A DNA stretch of 64,000 bases. It comes from Silene conica (Eukaryota; Streptophyta; Magnoliopsida; Caryophyllales; Caryophyllaceae). The position numbers and the translations under genes were made by a program. This document shows, one piece after another, positions 49,269 to 59,900 of the stretch; the stretch's first letter is position 1; every line of letters begins with the position of its first letter. The stretch is from NCBI GenBank assembly GCA_029255685.2, contig CM055315.2:69903681-69967680 (forward strand), read 5' to 3'. The notes under the pieces were generated by a model that had not been told where the DNA came from, did not search any database, and was given only the letters and a program-made list of their open reading frames with translations.

Positions 49269-51549
49269 TGTAACACCCCCATTTATTTAAGGGCCTGTAC
49301 TAGGACTCCTCAGATAAATAAGGGTGTTACCATCTCGGTTTCCCGAGGCAGTAGATACAAAGGAAGATAAACAGTACTTTAAATAAAATTAAGGTCATAA
49401 CAAGTTCTTACAACTGCAAACCGAAAGTCTCAACGAAATAAAGAAAGTACAACTCATGCTAAACTGATTAAGGTGATATAGACTCTAGTCTGGTCCGAAT
49501 CCAAGCTCTTCCTCCCATAGCTCCCCCTTAGTCTCAGCCACCTGTCAATCTGCTCCCCAATAAATTGGTTCATCACAGGTGAGAACGAATACACAGGGTC
49601 AACCACGAGGTTGAGTAGGAAAAACAATAATTATAGCAACAGTATAATAAACTCCGCACCGATCCATCGCCAAATAAACTCCGCACCGATCCAACACCAT
49701 ATATACTCCGCACCGATCCAACACCAAATATACTCCGCACCGATCCAACACCAAGTATACTCCGCACCGATCCAACACCATATCACAAGACCCAATATAT
49801 ATACATATATGTGTTCACATCATATCAATGTCTCGGAAATACAGAGATGGCACAATATAACGATCACATGAGATTATAACACAAACATGCTTATCAACAC
49901 ATAAGAACAGATTGCACATTATTGTAAACCAGAATCTTCCCCTACCTAAATTAGCAGGAAAAGTAGCGTAGCTACGTCCGAGGCTTGTCAAAAGTGTTTC
50001 ACGCGAAACTCGCTACCTAAAGAGATGTACGCAACGAATTAACAATCTTCCCGAACCCCTTAACGATCGTACTTACTATAAATAGCAACCTTCCATAAGT
50101 GGAAAGTTTCCAAGAATAGAAACTTTCCAATTATAGAAACTTCCCAATTATAAACATAGAATTTACCCCGTCTTAAATAATTCCCGACTCGCACCTTTAA
50201 TTAACACGACCCAAAACCGCTTGGAAATAATAAAATACTAACTAACAATAAAATACTAATAATACTAACATTAATAATAATATTAATAATAATAGAAATA
50301 GCAAAGAAAATAAAAACGAAACAGCCCTTTAACACGCCCCAACCCGCGACACTAAACACCCTCACACAGCCGCACGACCACCCTGTACCTCGCCGACAAC
50401 CACCACACTCGACCCCCACACCACATACTCCACCCCCGACACCTACCAGCACCATCGACTCCCTCCAGCGAGACGAACCAGGGTCTCAAAACACCTGATT
50501 CCTCACGCAACCTCCACTTATCCGCCTGAAAACACTCCTTCCAGCCACCACCTACGCTAGCAGTACCACCCTAGACCACCACCAATAACACCCCTGCCAT
50601 CAGACTCTTAGAAACGGTGGTAACACCGTGTTGACCTCCCCCGAGTCAACGGTGTTACCACCCCAAAGTGTCCCTGTACACGCGCGTAAACTGACAGCAA
50701 CCAAGACTCGAAAAGAAAGCGCTCTGACAACCCTTACGAACAACCCTGTGCCACCATACCCAGCCACCACCAACCACCGCGACTACTACCCCTGGTATCA
50801 CCCAACTACCACTCAACCCATCATACAAGGACTGATAAAACAAACGTACAGACTCAAGTAAAACGCATTACAAACATATATATGTATAAAATCCGTATTT
50901 GAAGCATCACGATGACCCCTCCTGACACCAAAATAACCACCCTTAAGGACGGTCCTAAACAGAAAACGACACCCAAATGGAAGTCTAACTCCGTTCATTG
51001 TAAGCCCTAGTACGAGAGTATGCAAAACAACAGAAATCAAAACGTGTTATGCTAATCAGAATAAGCAACGAAAATCATACTGTACACAGGGATTAAAACG
51101 TGACTGTGGTGAGCATACCCGCTTTATGGCTGAAAGGAACCACCCTACACCGGTCTGTTACCACCGTACGCGGCTCCTCCTCCTCCTCTGATGTGACGGC
51201 TAGGGTTTTGGTGTAAAAGATTTATGTTATGGTGAGGATTAGGGTAAGCTTAGGTCTTCTATATATGACGGCATGACTGCTCTCTTTGTTTGTGTTAAAA
51301 TACCCATTACGGGCTGCTTGCACTCTTTACGAGGCCCAGTACTTGCTGCCATAGGTCAGGGGTTCGAACCCCTCTAACCACACACTCTAATATTATACTT
51401 TGGTAGCCTAAGTCCCCATATCGAATCCCACCAACGACATTACATTAAAGGGTGTACACTCGCCTATTTAACGAACAACTTAAAATAATTATATCCTCGA
51501 CTCATAAAAGCAATTATTATACTTAATACTAATATTACGGGTTATTACA
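49269..51549 (-). mobile_element. Tekay-like Ty3/gypsy LTR (2281 bp), minus strand
   Basis: The ends are TGTAACACCCCC and GGTTATTACA. Directly to the right, on the minus strand, AAGGGGGGAAG is a polypurine tract (51552-51562), preceded by a short remnant ending ELRDEVHFKGGRL. This marks the segment as the 3' LTR of a minus-strand element whose interior lay to the right. A minus-strand TATATAGAAG box lies near 51256-51265. The rest of the element is not clearly present; a broken fossil. Confidence 0.6.
49650..49786. repeat. 27-bp minisatellite, about five copies
   Basis: The unit ATACTCCGCACCGATCCAAC plus CACCAAAT repeats five times in the LTR. Being a multiple of three, it leaves open frames in several directions (VRSIFGVGS repeats) that are not genes. 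Confidence 0.9.
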
Positions 51550-51809
51550 GTCTTCCCCCCTTAAAATGAACTTCGTCCCGAAGTTCTATCATACTTAAGT
51601 GACAAACAATCAACTCAAACGGACTCGGAACACAAATATCACAAATACAAACTGCATAAAACTTATTTAAATCACCGAATGTCACATAGGTGGCATGTCC
51701 AATCATCAAAATCAAGTAAACATCCAAGTGATCGACTCAGAGGCCAACAACTAGGTGGCATGTCCAATCACGCATACAACAAAAAACCAAGAATAGAATG
51801 AACGTCATC
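51550..51809 (-). other. Polypurine tract and pol-end remnant of the Tekay-like element
   Basis: Contains the polypurine tract and a short coding remnant next to the LTR. A 50-bp stretch at 51708-51755 nearly repeats the sequence just left of the LTR (49221-49268), and GGTGGCATGTCCAATCA occurs twice (about 51690 and 51753). This looks like rearrangement in old retrotransposon DNA. Confidence 0.45.
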
Positions 51810-52041
51810 AGAGCGCATACGCACGACCTCTGACTAATGGAGCGCATATGAACGACCTCCAACGACGGGAGCGCTTCTACACGACCTCCAACTAATGGAG
51901 CGCATAGGCACGACCTCCAATGACGGGAACGCTTAGGCACGACCTCCAACGACGGGAGCGCTTAGGCATGACCTCCAACGACGGGAGCGCTTCCGCACGA
52001 CCTCCAACTACCGGAGCGCTGAAATGCAGGACCTCCGAAAT
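51810..52041. repeat. 29-bp minisatellite, eight copies
   Basis: The unit GGAGCGCTTAGGCACGACCT plus CCAACGACG repeats eight times, with GACGG and CTAAT variants at the unit ends. A diverged ninth unit may lie near 52125-52160. Confidence 0.88.
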
Positions 52042-54218
52042 TATGTATAGCGTAACCGCTGACTATATGCCTAAGACCTGACCAGACCTCTCGATGTAAT
52101 AACCTACACCGAACGACACACGGGGACCGAAGCGCATATAGAACAACCTCCGATCAATCCCGAGCATAGCTAAAATCTCATTCCATGGGTGGTATTTGTT
52201 CATTACATTGGTACACAAATCGTACCACCGTTATTTATTCAAAAACAAGGTAACATAACCGTCACCAACACAACTTAGGGTGACATAACCGTCACCTACA
52301 CAAACTTAGGATGACGTAACCGTTAACCAACTCATTAACAACGCATGAGCTAACAATGGATAAATAAGACAACACTTATATTCATTCCATGCGGAAAGAG
52401 AACACACGGAATTGAGTAATGAACAAAAGTTCTAAATGCATTTCACATTACAGCTGTCCTCTGCCGTAAAATTCATAATTAGTTCAAATAAAATCGCAGT
52501 GATACAAGGCCAATTGGGTCGGATTAATAAGACTTTTAGTTACAATCTTCATCAGATAACCATTTTCAAAAGACGAACTTAACTGGGGTTTATAATCTGA
52601 TCTTTACCGTATGTCAGAAATCGTCGCATTAAAAGTATTGCTTCATAAAACGGTTTAACAAAAAATTTTGGGGGCAAAGTAAACTCCTAACATCATCTAA
52701 ACTCCTCAAAGTTTAATTATGGAAAAGACCCAGAATAGTTTCAAAGTATAAAAATGGTTTTCGAAATAATCTTTGAGCTACTGTCCGTTCTGCGAGTATT
52801 TCAGCGCGATGTTCGTAAATATTTTATTCTGGACAAACGACATGTAGGAAAATTACGAAATTTTAGAGGTAGACTCTAAACTAAAATAAACAGAGGTCTA
52901 TTTTCAACATTTTCAAAGACGGATACTCTAAGATGTCGAAATAAATTACATAAGATGACGGACAGATATGTTAAGGTGCTGAAACTTTATGAAATAACCA
53001 ATGTAAACAAAACACTATGAAAATGAAAGACTATCAAACTAACCATCCTCAATTATCATAACCTCATTTCACAATACAATCCTTAATGTATTTCCACAAT
53101 TAAAATCTCATCCAACACAATCATTCAAGATAAAAATCATCCAAACATATGACTTATAAACCTAATTAAGCAACTAATTAATCAAACACATTTCTAGTAT
53201 ACTAAATTTCACTAGCATATAGAACACAAAGATTAGATGATTAAAGTCGAGTAACCCATCGCCGTTACCTTATAGCTCTTCAATAAGCATGATTTTGACT
53301 CAAAGCCACTCTGGTTGTCCCAAACCGCAACTAATTACACAAATAAACGAGTTTAGCATAGAAATATGTGTCTTAAAGGCCACGATCAGAGGATATCAAG
53401 GAAGAAATTTGAGACTTTTCTTACCTAGAAAGATGAAGGGCGAGGAGAGGAAAATATAGGCGCAAAAATCGTCGAAAACCGATAAGAAACGAAGATTTTA
53501 CGACCGTCTTAAGGTTGGAGGTGAAGATGTGTAACAATGGTGTTTTTTTGTGTTTGAGTGTGTTCTAGCTAAAAAACATAAAGGAAGGAAGAAGAAAGAA
53601 GGAGTCCTTGGCAGCAAGGAAATTGCATGCTTAGCCAAGTGTCGCAAAGTCTAAGCCATGTGTCGAAACGATTAGGCCATGTGTCGAAGCTTAGACCATT
53701 TGTCAAAGCTTAGACCATTTGTCGAGATGGTTATGGCATGTGTAGAGAACCTTAGGCCATGTGGAAGAAGTGCTTAGTCCACGTGTCAAAGTTCTTAGGC
53801 CAAGTGGAAGAAGTGCTTAGACCATGTGTCGAAATTCTTAGGTCAAGTGGAAGAGGTATTAACGAGCGAAAGTCTCGTCACCGAATTATTTGCGACAGTC
53901 TTCCGTATTTTGGGCATAATTTCCTCCACAGAACTCGGATTGAGGTGTTTTCGGTGGCATTGGAAAAATATAAGAAAAAGAGCTAAAACTTTTATTTTAT
54001 AAAAAAGAGCTAAATATCCCTTTAAAATATCTTAAAAATAGCATGAAAGACACGGTAGCTGTTCGCAAGTTTAACAAGTATAAGTTTAAGACGAACATTT
54101 AAATATCATTGTCCGAAATGATAGACTTTAGATGAAATTTTATTTGTTGTGGATCATTATTATTACTAAAATAAGATTTTAATAATATATAACGACTTGG
54201 AAATTACGGATGTTACCA
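52042..54218 (-). mobile_element. Ty3/gypsy-like remnant ending in an LTR tip
   Basis: No gene is supported. The right end reads GGATGTTACCA, that is TGGTAACATCC on the minus strand, an LTR-like tip of the same style as the neighbouring Tekay-like LTR. Short repeats occur at 52250-52325 (TGACATAACCGTCACC) and 53640-53850. The left border could not be set; fossil, broken. Confidence 0.35.
53640..53855. repeat. Degenerate tandem repeat (CTTAGACCATGTGTCGAA)
   Basis: Units of 18-36 bp with the core TTAGGCCATGTGTCGAA or TTAGACCATTTGTC recur about ten times. Confidence 0.65.
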
Positions 54219-55471
54219 GTTTGTGACCTCTCACAGAAAGGGAGAGGGGACAAGGTGTGGAGCGGAGCCCCTTCATATGCTTTACCACTTACTCGGGTAT
54301 TTTATGAGAGGATGGTGACCGGGTGCATCTTTTTATACCAATCTTGTTCGTCTTCTTCAATTAATTAAAACAATCAATTGAAAAGATTAGTTGAAGACAT
54401 AGATATAGTACCCCATTTACCAATCTTCTTCTTAACCTCAGTTAATTAAAAACATCAATTGAAAGCCAAGAATCAAGAAGTATGGTCCCAAATTCTAGGG
54501 TTTTTTAAAATGAAATATAAATAAATCGAAAACCTGGGTTTTAATTTGTGTCACAAAATCTTAACTATTTCCAGAAATCAGAATATTGTGAATTGCCATG
54601 AAATTCAGGATGTTGTCGCGGTGTGTGCAGTCACCAACCATGGTTCATGTTGTCTTCTACCTACCGCGACAGTTGGTCTCTTTTCTGTAAATTGCAACAA
54701 CATTAAACATATGCTAGTGCAGACGTGCAGTGGTGATGACCAAGACATGTAGAAAGGGGATGACTGATATGAGTGTTACGGTGATTTGGGGTGTTTGGTT
54801 GTTGCTGCTGGAAATATTAAAGTGGAATGACGGAGATGAACGATTATGATTGATTACGATTGATTAGTAGTGATGGAGCCTTATCCTATAGAAACTCCAC
54901 ATTAACCCTCATTGGATCGATGTGGGACTCATGTCCCATATCATGCAATGGGATCAGTCCGTGACATCCGTCCCTTCTTCAGGACCAACGTCCTCGTTGG
55001 ATCACGGCTGGCTCTTCCAGGCCATCCACTCCAAGGTTGGCTCTAGTACCATTGATTTAGGATAAAGGAGAACCCACACCAAAAGTTAGCTCAAAGGGCG
55101 GTAGAGCCCTCGTCCTATATAAACCCCACATCAACCCTCCATTTGATGGAGGTGAGACTCATGTCCCAACCCTCCATTTGATGGAGGTGAGACTCATGTC
55201 CCATACCATGCAATGGGTTCACCCCCTAACATTTTTACAAGTTTTTTTTGAATTAAAAGTATAGGTCAATTAATATAAGAAGAGGTAGGCACAATTATTT
55301 TGACTATTCTTATCAAATAACCCTTAATTTACGGATTCTTGATGAATATAGAATTACCAAACTAGCCTTTAAGAGCCTCCAGGATGAGGATATAGATTTG
55401 GTGGTCAAAAAACAAGCTCCAAATATGATAAATCCGGCCACTTCTCCAATCAGTCAACCACATACATTTGG
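54219..55471. other. Upstream region of PNSL3 with an LTR-like fragment
   Basis: No gene seen. Between about 54870 and 55235 two related blocks carry GATGTGGGACTCATGTCCCAT, CATGCAATGGG and CCTATATAAACCCCACAT, a pattern I associate with old Copia-type LTRs. A 35-bp unit is duplicated in tandem (55133-55167, 55168-55202). Close to the gene, CCAATCAG (about 55446) and GATAA motifs could serve its promoter; a clear TATA box is not obvious. Confidence 0.4.
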
Positions 55472-56510
55472 TTGATGATGTCTCAATTGGCAAGTTTACA
55501 TGGTGTGATTGAGAGCTTATTTCCCATCCAAAAGTACCAAAACCCTCATAAGACATCCACCAAATCATGCAAAATCAAATGTGATGCCAAAAACATGGAG
55601 GAATTGGAGTCAAAAATGCAGGTTCTATTGCCAAGTAACACATCAAGAAGAAGGCCAATGTTGGGGGTTGCTTCAATGGCTGTACTCGCACAATTTGTTG
55701 CTGTCAAGACGTGTTTAGCCGAAGAGGGCAATGGCTTGTGGCGTGATGGCCTACTTCCAGGATTACCACCCTTTGAAAATTGTATGTCCTTTTGTTTCTT
55801 TATTTCATTGTTGCTTTTAACTACCTATGGAGACGTAACTACTCTTTAAAGTAGGGAGTATTCAGTAATGGCGACCCCTTTTTATCTTATATTATTGGCC
55901 ATCAGATATTAGCTTACTGCTCATACAGGGTAGTAATGATACATGAGAATGTATTACCGTCTCACACTCACATAGGAGCGTATGTCGTCATTAAAAACTG
56001 GGTGTGGTTTGTGGCAGATATTGGCAACAAGGAGACGGGAACAAGAACATTTCTAAAGACAGGGCTGTACATAGCGAACGTGGGACTAAAAGGAAGTGAA
56101 TACAGGATTAAGAAATATGCCTTTGATCTAATGGCACTTGGTGATTTAATAGGCAAAGATGCCGAGAATTATTTCAGAAAGTATCTCAAAATAAAGGCCA
56201 CCATTATGTTCTATGACTTCGATAAGCTCATCTCTGCTGCTGCTCCTCCTGATAAACAGCCTCTTACAGATCTCGCCAATCGCCTCTTCGACAATTTCGA
56301 GCAGGTAACCCATATAGATCAATCTCATCTCATGGCTGTCTTTGGTTTGACACACATTTTTCAAATCTTTTAGAAGGCTAATTGTTCAGAATTTTTTTTT
56401 TTTTTTTACAGTTGCAAGATGCTGTGAAAATGAAGGATCTTCCATTGACAGAAGCACGCTACCGCGATACAACAGTCCTCCTTCAAGAGGTGATGGATAG
56501 AATGTCATAA
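55472..56510 (+). CDS. PNSL3: Photosynthetic NDH lumenal subunit PNSL3 (PsbQ-like)
   Basis: Three exons, 55472-55781, 56018-56304 and 56412-56510, all with GT/AG borders and matching phases, give 231 residues; Arabidopsis PNSL3 has about 220. The core [56 protein letters not shown] and [13 protein letters not shown] matches PNSL3/PQL2 as I recall it nearly word for word. Residues 1-57 look like a chloroplast transit peptide. A twin-arginine-type lumenal signal follows ([16 protein letters not shown], residues 58-73) with likely cleavage after CLA at 82. The protein is a PsbQ-fold subunit of the chloroplast NDH complex, which carries out cyclic electron flow around photosystem I. Two start ATGs are adjacent (55472, 55475). 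It looks intact and converges on the kinesin gene, 395 bp away. Confidence 0.93.
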
Positions 56511-56905
56511 TGATCCTTGTTTAATGTAATTTTCCGCTCTATAACTGTACTAAAAATGACAAAGATTCATAGAAATATGCCCAATCTTAAGCACTGAAAA
56601 TCTTGAGAGAACACGACTGAAAACATCGGAAAACCATGAGTTTAAAGGTTTAACATGATATAAATCCATATTCCAAATACAAGTGTGAGTAGCTTCAACT
56701 GGGTAAGACGCCCGGAAAAGAGATACAAGCTCTACATTTTCATTTTCATTTTCTTTACTGATCACTATACAAAATAATTCCTAACCTACATTATAAATAT
56801 AATATCAATCATTCTTGATATCTTCTTAGTTTTAATTCCGCTTAGTTGTGATGATTAGCATGGAAAATACAAAAACGCATCCCTGGAATGTCAATAATGG
56901 ATGAT
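56511..56905. other. Shared 3' region of two convergent genes
   Basis: 395 bp between the two stop codons, with no gene. It must hold both 3' UTRs and both polyadenylation regions; AATAAA-like A/T-rich words (for example AATATAATATCAAT near 56800) are present but not decisive. Confidence 0.6.
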
Positions 56906-59900
56906 TTAGCCATAGGTAATCCGAGATTCAGTAGACCTTAGGTTGTTTGTCTGTCGTCGAGGAACACCTATCTCACAAGCATTAACCCGGGCAGCAAACC
57001 GAAGTGAACAAAGAGATTCGTTCAGGGAAGAGGATTCGGGAGAGATGTTAACAAACATCAAAGTTTTGGAGTCACCACCAAGGCATGGCTATATCAACAT
57101 TCAACAATGAGAGTTGGTAAAATCAAAAATCAAAAATCAATGGAATAATTAAATTATTTTAGAATGACTATATTAAGTCAATAGTAAAGAAATTAGCACC
57201 AAATAAATAAGAATAATTATGATTTAGCAAAAAATTGTAGTCAAATCTAGGTTTGTACTACAATTTCATTTAACTTGAGTGATCATACAACTTCAACTAC
57301 GAGTACGGGCAATATCTTTCTAACGATATACACTAGCTCAAGTCTTTTTGGATGATAATATAATACTCCCTCTGTCCCGGTCAGTTGTTAGTTGTTATCT
57401 ATATAAATATCCATTTTATATTTGGTAAGTTTTACGTTTGTAGAATAACTGAATATGTAAATGACAATTATTCCTAACCACTTGTGGCCCTCAAACCCTG
57501 TCATCCCTTCAATTGCCGATAGTTGCAGGTGATAGACTGATAGTATCATAGGTTTCGTAGCATGGCACATTGGCAATTTGGCACTCTATATTTGCGAGTT
57601 GAGGTCAGTTGAATCAATCATGAGCTCTCTCGTATACAAACTTTAATCACATTAACTTTGAACTAATGGAAGTTAAGCAGTTGGAAATCAAAAGTAATAA
57701 GGATTTTGGATGTAGTACCTGGAGAAGATATGTGAGTTTGGAGTTTCGGAATGGTACATGATCTTCCCTCTTTGCTAAAGCGAATATGACATCACTTAGG
57801 GACGATAAGCTTTTATTGATGGCCTAAACATTTAACCACCGTAAATTTGAGAACCTAACTAAACCAAGGGGAATCAAATATATAATTTCAGAAGCATCCG
57901 TACTACCTGAGTTTCCTTCAATCTGTCTCCTGTCGAACCACTTTTAGAAAGACGTTCGCTTCCAGCAAGATCAATTAGGTTAAGTACACCTTCAACATGC
58001 TGCTCCGTGCTCTACGCAGATACACAGATACTCAGATAATATAAATGGGATGAATGGATGGAGTATCAAACATTTATATACCTCATTAACACCCGATATA
58101 CGTAAAGTGAAAACAAAATGACTTCGCGACGATTGCTCATTCATTAAGGTCTTACCCACCGACCTGCAAGGAAACATAAACAAAGCTGTAATTCAGAGGT
58201 ATACAGCCCAAAGCTATAAAATGTTTCCAGGAAAGCATAATCATACATTCATACTCACCTGCTTTGCGCAGCATTATCCAATAAATAGGCGACCTCTTTA
58301 GAGCTATGGACATCGACTATAGTAAGATCAGAGACGTGAGTGTTCCCATTCACATCATGTTTGATAGTGTATTGTTTTCCTGAAGTATTCTCCGTGACGC
58401 TTGATTTAGTCGTAGATAGTAAATCACGGATAGTTTCATTGTAGATTTCCAGCATTGATACCTGGAATAAATAGGCATACCATAATGTTAGCATTTAAAA
58501 GTCAGAATCTTGAGCTTTCAACACTCCTTTTTGGCTAAAATACTAGATACACAATGTTCTAAAGTATAGTTCCACCAGAAATATTCTTCCTTTTTTTATC
58601 TTTTTACCTGCAGCTCATATTTCCAACCTTGAGATTGAAGAGACTGCCTCGCTGCAAAGATTTGTTCTAATGAACGAGGAATCAATCCTTTCAACTCAGG
58701 ATTTCCTGGTTTTCCCATCATTGTAAATGTTTTACCTGAGCCCGTTTGACCATAGGCAAAGATACATACCTGAAAGAAACTAAGCCAAATAAATCCCAGT
58801 TGTACTAACGGAGTATATCATATGTATTGTACAAAGTCAGGAGTATTTGAATAAGCTGTAGTGGAATGTAGAAAGAACACAACAATTGCTTTCCAAAAAT
58901 GAGATTCTACCCACAAAATGGATTGACTGTAGCTAAATGTGGAACATATAATAGGAGAACAAAAGATTAAAAAATATAACAAATCACAAAGGGAAGTCTC
59001 ATAACAAAAGCACAAAATATATTTATCATATTCCATAATCACAGATTCACAGATACTCACTCACATTCAAATAAATTTACCTTGTAACCATCAAGTGCAC
59101 TCTGAACAAGTTGAGAGATCTCCACAAATACATTCTCTTGTGCAGTGTCAGGCAAGAAAACCTTATCAAACAAGAAGGGGTGCCTTTGCCCTAGTTAGAA
59201 GATAAAACCAATGTGCTCAGCTTTTACAATTGATCCGGTAACACTTACAAATTTAAGAGCTTGCAAATACTTTGCGATAAAGGGACTATTTCATTTGCCT
59301 ACGAGAACATCAAGAAGTTACTTTAACATCACATCATCCTACCATTTTGCAACAGATCAATGCCCCGTCCCATGGCTTCTGTAGATGTAGGGAAAGAAAT
59401 GATCTTTGTATCTGCATTCGGACCATCATCAGGTAATACAGGCCGTACTCTGCAGAAAACACGTATATTCCCCTTCAGTTCCTGCAAACCAGATTAATTA
59501 GATGATTCCAACATTCACTCGCTATTCAACTAAACTGAAATATACAAACAAATGACGTACCAATATGGTATTGTGCAACTTTTTACGTAGCATCTCTCCC
59601 TCTTTAAGTTTTGATTCTGCATCTGACAAATGAGTCTGCAGATCACAAATGATGTTGTTCTGCTCTGCAAATTGCTTTCGTATCTCAGTTGCTGACACAT
59701 CACTGATCTGAAGGCAAAAACGAAAAAAAAATATGTAACAAAAAATCAATATTTGGCTGTCCAAACTTGAAACAATGGAAAATCTGTTCACAGATCATAA
59801 GTTCGTCTAATGTTTGTATCCTCTGATCGCTCTTATGCTGGCAAAATAAAAGAATCAAACTTCTGTAAAGTGTAACCCCAACTATGACAAAATATAAGGA

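Noticed and set aside
49573-49871. Open frames with nine-residue repeats in three phases (VRSIFGVGS-type)
   Set aside because: A 27-bp minisatellite leaves several frames open at once; not a repeat protein.
50628-50861. Proline/threonine-rich frame in a GC-richer stretch
   Set aside because: It lies inside the Tekay-like LTR, low complexity, with an open frame on the opposite strand as well.
51290-51390. A possible tRNA gene
   Set aside because: Only the T-arm is convincing; I could not place an acceptor stem, D-arm or anticodon arm.
49650-52041. Regular short repeats that might suggest a CRISPR array
   Set aside because: The units are head-to-tail minisatellites without unique spacers, in a plant nuclear retrotransposon.
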